A stretch of 64,000 nt of DNA, from assembly GCA_032718475.1 (NCBI GenBank), contig JAUCBJ010009100.1:97724-161723 (forward strand). Direction: 5' to 3'. Below the pieces are notes generated by a model. The model did not search any database. It saw nothing but the letters and a program-made list of their open reading frames with translations, and was not told the DNA's origin. Position 1 is the stretch's first letter; every line of letters starts with the position of its first letter. The stretch is from Nemertoderma westbladi. Its lineage: Eukaryota; Xenacoelomorpha; Nemertodermatida; Nemertodermatidae. This document shows, in pieces, positions 20,093-27,820 of the stretch. The translations under genes and the position numbers were made by a program.

Positions 20093-23000
20093 CCTTTTTG
20101 TCATAGGCTTGGGTAGGGGTTTATATTTGAAGATGAATTCATCTGATTCTATGTCCCATTCAATCCCGAGTACACGATGTTCCACATCCTCCGAATACAT
20201 CTTGTTATTTTCCAGCCGGATGTCCTCCGGAAACTTTTCCATAAGTGTTTTGTCGTGGGATCTGAACTTCACGAGCGGAAACCCTCCTTTCTTTAGACAT
20301 TCTACCATCCCCATTGCTAGCCGATATGCCTCATCCACATTATCCGCGCCGGCGCATCCGTCGTCCACGTAGAAGCATCGTCGAATGGTTTCTATGACGG
20401 TTGGAGGGAACTCGTTTTCGCACATAGTTGCCATCCTCTTTAGCATGTCACTGCATGCTACCGGCGAGTCCTTAGCGCCGAAGATCCTGACGACCATACG
20501 CATTACGTCTACGTCCTTTATCGTGAGTTGGCTAATCTCCTGTTGAGTAAGCGTTTTATCCGTCCATAGGATACGTAGACAGTCCGAGTCTCTTGGTAAC
20601 GTACGAACTTGATGAAACATGGCCTTGATGTCACAGGTGAATGCTACCCGGTTTTCCCTGAACCTGATCAATATGCCGATGAGTGTACTATATATGTTGG
20701 GTCCCGTGTAAAGCTGACTGTTTAGGGATTCGCCCTGGTACATAGCGGCAGCATCATTTACCACTCGGATTTTCCCACCTTTGCGGGCTTCTACTACATA
20801 GTGGGTTGGGAGATAATATGTTCTTTTACCACCTTGCAGTTCATTCCGTGGTACCATTTCTGCTAATCCGTCATCGAGATATCCTTGGATTACGGTATTA
20901 TATTTCTCCTTTATCTCGGGTTGGTCATTCAGTCGGCGTAGAATCCCTTTAAGTCGCCTAAGTGCCATGCTGGCGTTGTTTGCCATTGGTTTGTTTGGGT
21001 CCTTCCATAACATAGGTGAACACCAGTGTCCGTCTTTAAACGTGGCCTGGTCGAGAACGTCCATACAATATTGGTCCTCTTTGGATGGGTTTTCGTCCTT
21101 TTCCGCGAACTCCTGGGTCTCCAAATTAAAATATTTCGTCATCTCTCGTTGGGTTTTCTCGGTTTCCAGAAACAAATCTTCGTCAAGATCCGAAGCTGAG
21201 CAATAACCCACAGAGGTTACGTTCTCTTTAATCTGACATTTAGGAAGGTAGGTATAGGTGTCCGTAGTTTCCTCCTTAATGCCGCAGAGTGTCCATCCCA
21301 TTATTGTTCGTTCAGCATAAAATCCGTCATCCTGGTTTATAGATCGGGCGATATCTCCAGTGGGGATGTGTAGTTCCGGTGTATCAAGTCCGATCAGTAG
21401 GGTGATACGGTTTACGTCCAACTGCGGACACCTCAGGTCTACATCGTCTCGGTCCAATTGTATGAGGGGGGCGTACTCGGCTGATTGTCGGAACCGCACC
21501 CGGAGGTCTGTGTGTACCAAGGCGTTCTTGATGGTTAACTTAGCCGTTTCGTAGCCCTTCATCACTCCTTCCATCTGGAGTTGAACCTCCCCGGACTCTA
21601 CCTCTCTGTTATCGGTGATGGTTTGTATGGGCCGTTTACAAGGTTCATATTCTAGGCCGAGTTGCTCGAGGAAATCCCGGTCGATGATGGTTCCGTCAGA
21701 CCCGTTATCAAGGAACGCGAGCGTCGTCAGGGATTTGCCGACTCCCTGGATCCTTACCGGGATTACCTTTGCGAAGACCATGTAGCGGCGATTTATAAGA
21801 TTAATTGTGGCTGAAATGTTGGTTACTTGTGGTTTATCGGTGGAGATTTTAAACGGATTGGTTTCTCTCCGTTGGGTAATCCGGGTTCCTTTCGAAACGT
21901 GGTTCGTTTCTCCTCTTCGCTTTGTTTCAATCCGAAAGGGGAGGGTATTGCAGTCAAAGTTCGCGGGGATGTGGAGGAGCGTGTGATGACGTAGGTCGTT
22001 ACAAACCGCACAACACGACCTTTGGTCGCAGTCCCGAACATATTGACCTGTTCCAAGACACCGGAAGCATCCTCGGTGTTTCATAATCGCTTCGAAGCGT
22101 GGGACGAGTTCGGCAAACTGGAACTTCCTGCAGAATTCAACTTTATGTTTCTCTCCACAGTAGAGACAGAGAAGGGAGTTTGTGATGCCTTCCCTCTCGG
22201 GTGCCCAATTCGCGAGATAACATGCCCATTCCTCGGCTAATGTCGGTTCCTTGTGGTCTTCGTCGTCGGAATCCTCTGCCATGGTGATGGCCATCGTACT
22301 CACTGGAGGAGGGCGGAATCTCGGTTTCTGAGTGGGTGTCTTACTCCTGGGGTTGCTCTCTATTCCGTCCAACTTGGCGAGACTCTGTTTCGAGAATATC
22401 GAATCATTCATGGCTTCGGAGATATCGTCCAGGAATGCCGACATTTCAAGGAAGCTGGGATCTCGATCCGGATGTCTGCGCCGGAGATCTACGCATTTAT
22501 AGGCCCACTTACTTTGTAGCCATCCGGGGAACTTCCGGGCGATCTGTCGGAGATTTAGAATGTTGTTCACCTGGTCCTCCTTATTTAAGGGTTTCAGAGT
22601 GTAGTAGGCATCCTTCATAGAGTCGGAGAATTCCTGGATGTTCTGTGGGTCCCCTAGTGATCCTGCGTCCTGTATCAGTCTCTCCAGAGTTTTATTAATT
22701 ATAGTTCCGGTATTTCCGTATCTTTTATCTAGAGTTTTCCATGCGTCGTAGTATGCCTCATGAGAACCTCCCTCAAAACATGCGATGATTCGGCGTGGTT
22801 TGTCGCCCAGGTATTGCGATAAATATACCAGTTTCTGTGCGTCGGCTATGTCCGTTGATCCAATCTGCGCAAAGAACCGTTTCTTGAATCTGAGGTAATC
22901 GACGGGATCTCCTTCGAAGGTGCGGATCTCCATCTTAGGCATGGAGAGGCGGTTTTCCAACGTCCGGATAATGCCGACGTCATCTGAACTGGAATGACTC

Positions 23001-23985
23001 GGAGGGTTATAGTTATTGGCACTCTCTCCCATACTTGATGGATCAATGATAGGTGGAGTTTTAATGATGACACGACTACGGGTTTGTGGTGTGGATGTAA
23101 ATGGGTTGTTGGATCGGGGAGTGGCGTCCCGTTCCGAGTCCCTTTCAGGCTCGTACTTGGGTACACTCGTTGCCGTGGGGTTGGATGGGAAATACGGTTC
23201 CTCATTCTTTAGCGTAGCCAGTGGGGGATGGAACACCGGTGCTTGTGCCGATAACGTAGACTGTTTGGTAGGCGGGATCTCGGGTTTCGGAAGTTTCGCC
23301 GCTGTTGGTATAAATGACTTTTCTAATTCCGGTACCAGGATTGGTTCATATTCCTGATCTATATCCCTTACCCAGTCCTCGTAGAGTTGAATATCTCGTT
23401 CTATAAGTGCGGCTTCGTATTCCGCGAGTTTTGCAATATCCGCATTCTTTTTGTGGATGAGAATCGCTTGGGCCTCGGCGTGTTGTTTACGCATTTCTGC
23501 TTCCCATTTACGTTGTTCGATCTCTCGTTCGGCCTCTCGTCCACATTGTTCAGCCTCCTGTTTGCGTTGTTCAGCCTGCCGCTCGGCCTCTCGTCTATGT
23601 TGTTCCGCCTCCTGTTCGCGTTGTTCGGCCTCCTGCTTGCGTTGTTCAGCCTGCCGTTCAGCCTCTCGTTCACGTTGTTCGGCCTCCTGCTTGCGTTGTT
23701 CAGCCTGCCGTTCGGCCTCTCGTTCACGTTGTTTAACCTCCTGTTTGCGGTGTTCGGCCTCCTGTTTGCGTTGTTCAGCCTGCTGTTCGGCCTCTCGTCT
23801 ATGTTGTTCCGCCTCCTGTTCGCGTTGTTCAGCCTGCCGTTCGGCTGCTTGTTCGGCCTCTCGCTTTTGTGTTTCGGCGGCTAATACATCTTGCTCGGCT
23901 TGCAGTTGAATATCTTCCATCCGAGCTTTTAGGGCTAATGCCTTCCATTCTCGCAGTTGGTCTCGGAGTGGCGGCCCCCTTGAGA
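20093..23985 (-). CDS. BEL/Pao gag-protease-RT polyprotein (main frame)
   Basis: A frame of about 1,290 codons. Residues 1-165 from the ATG at 23920 are a Glu/Gln/Arg-rich coiled coil built of repeated QAEQRKQEAEQRE units; the frame is open upstream of that ATG (DQLREWKALALKAR), so this is not the true start. Then a DUF1759-type gag region (MEIRTFEGDPVDYLRFKKRF near 328, to about 500), a Cys/His region (CLYCGEKH near 585; CFRCLGTGQYVRDC near 617; CCAVCNDLRHHTLLH), an aspartic protease with LAFLDNGSDG (near 738, D-N-G), and RT from about 1020 with AFTCDIKAMFHQV (motif A) and CFYVDD (motif C, near 1185). It ends at the UGA. The zinc knuckle has Gln where His is expected. Confidence 0.92.
23132..23155 (-). 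other. GAAA-tetraloop hairpin motif (type B) inside gag
   Basis: Identical over 24 bp to the LTR copy at 10351-10374. In gag it encodes YEPERDSE, a frame different from that used by the type A motif in the accessory ORF. Confidence 0.8.
23490..23860 (-). repeat. intragenic repeats encoding the gag coiled coil
   Basis: Imperfect repeats of roughly 50-60 bp built from GCCTCCTG, CGTTGTTC and GCCTCTCG boxes (plus strand) encode alternating QAEQRKQEAEQ and REREAER blocks. They give a long charged helix at the start of the gag frame; copy number is likely variable between element copies. Confidence 0.85.
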
Positions 23986-24490
23986 ACTGCGCGCTGAGCC
24001 GGATATCTCGCTCCTAGCGCTGGAGTGCTGATTTCTAGCGGACCCCATTCTCTTTCGATGTACTGCTGTCCTGATGCTGGAGGATCGCACTGATTCCGCG
24101 TCTGTTCTTTCAGCTCTCTTGTAGTACTGTTCTTCATAGCCTCTCACAAGGCTGAGGGTCCTCCAGTGTTGTTTGCGGAACCCATCTAGATGTACAACGT
24201 GTTCTTCTAACTTGGGGTAGTTTTCTTGATCAGTGGAGGGAATTAGCTCTTGGTACGCCTGTATCATTCTTTCGTACCGCTGTAGGATATTTCGGATACT
24301 TTGAAGCTGAGTTTGTATCTCGTTGAGGGGGGTTTTGATTCCCTTGAGTTGTTTCTCTATCCGTTGATACTACTCCGCCTTTGAGAGCCCCTAGCCGACG
24401 GGTCATGTTTTTGACGTTTGGTACCTCGTCGGCTTCCGAGTCTGTGTGGTGATCCATTTCGTCGGTATCGGATACGTTATTGGTCGTCAT
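23935..24490 (-). pseudogene. BEL/Pao gag N-terminus, broken by frameshifts
   Basis: The probable gag start is the ATG at 24488-24490 (MTTNNVSDTDEMDHH). That frame reads an acidic leader to GALKGGV near 24370. The next gag-like stretch (ILQRYERMIQAYQELI, LEEHVVHLDGF, SLVRGYEEQYYKRAE) is in another frame covering about 24350-24010, and the coiled coil starts in a third frame. Two indels, near 24360 and 24000-24020, explain this. The helical YERMIQAYQELI region is typical of BEL/Pao gag N-termini. Confidence 0.75.
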
Positions 24491-24696
24491 TGTAGCGCCT
24501 CGTCGATAGCTAGATGCGCGATGTCATAAAACAGTTCCTCGTAGGTATTGTACTCAGCTTGGACCACCCGAACGGTAATCCTGAATCGTCCGACGTTCGT
24601 TCCTTGTACTTCAACTTCGACGTGCCAGATTCCTGGCTCAACTTGGATTATATCAATGGGTGTGATCGATACTTCCATTCCCTGTTAACAACTCTC
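24487..24696 (-). pseudogene. leader ORF, C-terminal part overlapping gag start
   Basis: This frame (MEVSITPIDIIQVEPGIWHV and onward, 63 codons from its first ATG) overlaps the end of the larger leader ORF by about 30 bp in another frame, so one indel probably splits a single original protein. Its stop TGA overlaps the gag ATG as ATGA, the arrangement used for termination-reinitiation. It looks beta-rich and is not recognised. Confidence 0.5.
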
Positions 24697-25184
24697 CAAA
24701 TATGTGATCTGCCGACTACGAGTTGGTTAGATCGAGTTTGTTGATTAATAAAACCACGACTTCGTCTTAACTCAAATACCAGAGTTTCCTCGTAGTGGGT
24801 GCTGGCAAGCACGTAGAGAGTTTTGAAAAGTATTGAAGGACTCTCAACTTCCACCAGTTGAAGTTGGCCGCGTTTTACTCTCAATTTTGACACCCTGTCA
24901 AAATTGACCGTAATTATTCTCAATTTTGTTGCCGTTATCCCTACACCAGGGAGGAAAAACGCCGATGCTGGATACGTAACTTTACAGACCACAGAGTCCC
25001 GGCCAGTCACTGGATATTGAATTTGGAGAAGGAGGAATTTCTTAAATGCAGGATTGCGGTTGAGGAAAAGTCGCATTGGTTGGATATACTCTTTAATGTA
25101 ACTTCCTACAGTTGAAACCTGATTGAGAATAATTTTGGGCTTCCCAAAATCAATATACACCAAATATTCACAATAATTATACAC
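24648..25184 (-). CDS. leader ORF between 5' LTR and gag (178 aa), unrecognised
   Basis: It begins 41 bp after the 5' LTR, at the ATG of MYNYCEYLVYIDFGKP, and is the first long frame on the genomic RNA. It has alternating hydrophobic patterns (FLLLQIQYPV, VCKVTYPASAFFLPGVGI, LRIITVNFDRV) that suggest beta structure, and no Cys/His motif. The last residues (WKYRSHPLI) are probably a shifted frame, since the better continuation lies in the overlapping 24487-24678 frame. BEL/Pao elements normally start with gag, so a separate protein here is unusual. I do not recognise the family. Confidence 0.55.
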   Translation of the reverse strand: MYNYCEYLVYIDFGKPKIILNQVSTVGSYIKEYIQPMRLFLNRNPAFKKFLLLQIQYPVTGRDSVVCKVTYPASAFFLPGVGITATKLRIITVNFDRVSKLRVKRGQLQLVEVESPSILFKTLYVLASTHYEETLVFELRRSRGFINQQTRSNQLVVGRSHIWRVVNREWKYRSHPLI

Positions 25185-25207
25185 GACAATATAAGTCCCT
25201 ACAGTAT

Positions 25208-25224
25208 ATTATTTAATTACCCAC
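25208..25224 (-). other. possible primer-binding site
   Basis: The minus strand immediately inside the 5' LTR reads G then TGGGTAATTAAATA. PBSs usually begin with TGG, complementary to a tRNA CCA end, within a few bases of the LTR. I cannot match the following bases to a specific tRNA. Confidence 0.3.
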
Positions 25225-25352
25225 TGTTCGCTCAGATTTTAGTCTACCCAATGTTCCCCAGATTTTAGCCTACCTAATGTTCCCCAGTCCTGGTCTTAGT
25301 GCCGTAGTGTCGGTGTCGGTCGACCCTGTCGCGTGTCCATTCCACCCCTCCC

Positions 25353-26195
25353 GAACCCCGAAGGGATCGATCATCGAGAACCAGCACGGCTTGGCTAGGA
25401 GTCTGTCGTGTCGGTGGACCCGTTCGCGCATCCGTCCCACCCCTCCCGAACCCCGAAGGGTTCGATCATCGAGAACCAGTACGGCTTAGCTAAGGGTCCG
25501 TCAGTTCATCGCAGAGACCCGACCACCTAGGCTTTCCGAGTCCTTATTCAGGCTCGTAGTCGCTTCGGCAGCCGAGAAACTGCTCCGAACAGTCGGTAGG
25601 CCAGTAGCATCCAGTCCTTTGTCTTTCGACCCCGTCGCATGTCCGTCCCACCCCTCACAAACCCCAAAGGGAACAATCATCGAGAACCAGTACGGCTTAG
25701 CTCAGGGGTCTGTCGTCGGTTCCCGTCGCAAATCCCTGGTACAAGCAGCCGGCGTTCCGATGTCCTTTTCAGGCTCGTAATAACTGCTGTTGACCAGAGA
25801 CCGCTAAGGGCAGTCCTCGTCAAACCCTTCCTCTGTAAGTCGGCCGCCGTTTCGCATGTCCATCCCACCCCTCGCGAACCCCGAAGGGATCGGTCATCAA
25901 GAACCAGTACGGCTTAGGTAAGGGGGCTGTCGTTGCCCGTCGCGAATCCCTGACACAAGCAGTCAGCATTCCGAGTTCTTTTCAGTCTCGTAATAGCTGC
26001 CGTTGACCAGAGACCGCTAAGGGCAGTCCTCGTCAAACCCGTCTTGGCCAGCCCTTTCGCATGTCCGTCCCACCCCTCACAAACCCCGAAGGGATCGGTC
26101 ATCGAGAACCAGTACGGCTTAGCTCAGGGGGCAGTCGTTAGTCGGCCACCCTTTCGCATGTCCGTCCCACCCCTCGCGAACCCCGAAGGGATCGG
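25353..26195 (-). repeat. LTR modules with C(UUCG)G hairpin, right LTR (six copies)
   Basis: Copies of the GAACCCCGAAGGG box lie near 25353, 25448, 25659 (CpG-decayed), 25875, 26081 and 26178. The one at 25448 has the full 7-bp stem. They lie downstream of the TATA-like box and the AATAAA in element orientation, so they should be in the U5/leader part of the genomic RNA. Confidence 0.8.
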
Positions 26196-26294
26196 TCATC
26201 AAGAACCAGTACGGCTTAGCTAAGGGGGCTGTCGTTTCCCGTCGCGAATCCCTGACACAAGCAGTCAGCGTTCCGAGTTCTTTTCAGTCTCGTA
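25534..26294 (-). other. GAAA-hairpin motif, four copies in right LTR
   Basis: Copies at 25534-25557 (CCU/AGG inner stem, GAAUA loop), 25752-25779 (CCU/AGG stem with GAAA, one inserted base in the lower stem), 25966-25992 and 26268-26294 (type A). The change from CCU/GGG to CCU/AGG replaces a U-G pair by U-A, which keeps the stem. Confidence 0.7.
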
Positions 26295-26519
26295 ATAACT
26301 GCTGTTGGCCAGGGACCACTAAGGGCAGTCCTTGTCCTTTAGGCCTGGCGCATTACCAAATCCACCCCTACAGGCAGCAGGAAGTTGGCCAGGGCCTAAT
26401 AGTACTCAGGCTAACCTGAATACTGCTTAACTTTGCCTCCCACCCCTGGCCCTTATAACTATGAAATTATTCCCGTACCCTGTAAGTTGCCCCAAAGTTC
26501 GCCCATAAATCGCCCCCAG

Positions 26520-26592
26520 TTTATTGAATGTGCCCAAAACCCATGGTCCCGCACCCAGTAATAATATCGGAATAATCAATTTTAAATAAATA
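26520..26592 (-). promoter_or_regulatory. LTR core promoter and polyadenylation signal (candidate)
   Basis: On the minus strand a TATTTATTTAAA TATA-like box lies about 50 nt inside the LTR (26581-26592), and AATAAA follows at 26520-26525. If transcription starts 25-30 nt after the TATA-like box and ends shortly after AATAAA, R is short and U5 is about 1.2 kb. The left LTR has the same pair (AATAAA at 11134-11139). Confidence 0.4.
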
Positions 26593-26639
26593 CAAAAAAT
26601 ATTCAACTCGCATTATGAAAAGTTGAAATACCGCGAACA

Positions 26640-27086
26640 TCGACTATTGATCATTTTGTTGTCAGTGAATCACTATTTAATTGCAATTTCAATGCAGATG
26701 TTTTGCATTTAGGTAATAATTTGTCCAACCATAGCCCAATATATTTTAAAGTTGAAGTAGATGATTTAGACTACACAGTACAAGATGAAGTCAGACCTAA
26801 TAGGTCTAACTATAACTATAGTAAAGCATCAGATGACCAGAAACATAAATTTCAGCGTAGACTTGATGACAGGTTAAATGGTTTAACAGTGCCAGCTTGT
26901 GTCGTTGGTTGTAGTAATGCTTTTTGTTCATCTGTTGAGCATATAATGTTAATTGAGCAATATATGTTAAATGTGCTTGATTCTATCGAGATAGTGGCCG
27001 AGTGTTTACCTCAGAGCGGAGGATTGGTCAATAGCGATGCTACACAGGGAGAAATTATGCCTGGGTGGAATATTCATGTAAAATAA
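26640..27086 (+). pseudogene. LINE-2 endonuclease C-terminus and linker
   Basis: The frame is open from the first base after the LTR and reads STIDHFVVSESLFNC, the final endonuclease strand, then LSNHSPIYFKVEVD, the equivalent of the terminal S-D-H-x-P motif with Asn in place of Asp. The linker ends with PGWNIHVK and a TAA at 27084-27086. The same frame continues beyond the stop with LINE-like sequence, so it is a nonsense mutation, not a domain end. Confidence 0.8.
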
Positions 27087-27820
27087 TATAAAACAGATGC
27101 AACTTTTTATCATGGACTCTGGGTCTCGGCGGGGAGGCCAAATGCCTCACAGGGCAATTTGTTTCATCTACGCCAACGCTCACGTGCTCAATATAAATAT
27201 GCGGTGCGCAGGTTGAAGAAAATGACGGATAAAATAAAAAGGGAGAAACTTTTAGAGGCTGCTATCTCTGGTAATTCTAGAATTGTTGACGAGATTCGTA
27301 ATTTATGTGGGTGCAGTAATGTACAAAGTAGTGCTGTAGACGGTGAAACCGAGGCTCAGCATATAGCCGATAATTTTTCTCGGATTTACAAAGAATTGTA
27401 TAATCAAAGTAGTGAGGTTGAATATGACAGTTTGCTTAATGATCTGTATAATATTATTCGTGATAATGATTTGATAACTAGTATGGCAGTAACTGTTGAC
27501 GATGTTAAGGATGCAATGCAAAGGCTAAAAAGTTCAAAAAGTGACGTATTTTATAGTTTCGATTCGGATTCATTAATTAATGGTGGCGATGTGTTCTTCG
27601 AACATATAGCAAAGTTATTTAATATATTTTTAACTCATGGTGTGATACCTAAATGTTTATTGTCTATTGCGTTAATTCCAATTATAAAGAATAAGTTGGG
27701 AAATATTGCGTCTTCCAGTAATTATCGTGCAATTGCTGTAGCGTCACTGGTTTTAAAGATATTCGAGTTAGTTATATTAACTACACAGGGTAGTAAGTTA
27801 GATTTGCATGACTTGCAATT
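27087..27820 (+). pseudogene. LINE-2 reverse transcriptase, N-terminal blocks
   Basis: The frame continues from the TAA: FHLRQRSRAQYKYAVRRLKK (basic pre-RT block), a helical linker, VTVDDVKDAMQRLKSSKSDV (usual K-x-x-K-A-x-G-x-D region, here SKSDVF), SIALIPIIKNKLG and SNYRAIAVASLVLKIFELVI (RT motif 2 type). It then runs into HDLQFGYQ, the block from which the 50-bp array arises. Confidence 0.85.

Larger units (their letters stand above)
10091..26639 (-). mobile_element. BEL/Pao LTR retrotransposon, about 16.5 kb, with leader and accessory ORFs
   Basis: In element orientation (right to left): 5' LTR, leader ORF, gag with a DUF1759-like region and zinc knuckles, aspartic protease, RT with YVDD, RNase H, HHCC plus DDE integrase, a DUF5641-like C-terminal region, spacer, accessory ORF in two tandem copies, polypurine tract, 3' LTR. 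The protein order and the KR-x-x-LS...FDPLNF block between RT and RNase H identify BEL/Pao. The LTR ends are the perfect inverted pair TGTTCGC/GCGAACA at 25225 and 26639, and GCGAACA is kept at 11247-11253. It is much longer than usual for the superfamily because of the long LTRs, the extra ORFs and an internal duplication. Frameshifts in gag and one nonsense codon in pol make this copy defective. The right edge abuts LINE-2 and the left edge is truncated, so no target-site duplication can be checked. Confidence 0.93.
25225..26639 (-). repeat. BEL/Pao 5' LTR (right copy), 1,415 bp
   Basis: Bounded by TGTTCGC and GCGAACA, which are perfect reverse complements. In element orientation it has an AT-rich promoter region of about 120 bp, then about 1.2 kb of GC-rich repeated modules: six C(UUCG)G boxes and four GAAA-hairpin motifs separated by GGACTGCCCTTAGCGG-type segments. 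The copy near 25659 has lost CpGs (AAACCCCAAAGGG). The right end abuts LINE-2 coding sequence at 26640. Confidence 0.92.

Noticed and set aside
23387-23909. Plus-strand Leu/Phe-rich and Ser/Cys-rich frames near 23.4-23.9 kb
   Set aside because: Antisense shadows of the gag coiled-coil repeats; the low-complexity composition follows from the repeated codons.
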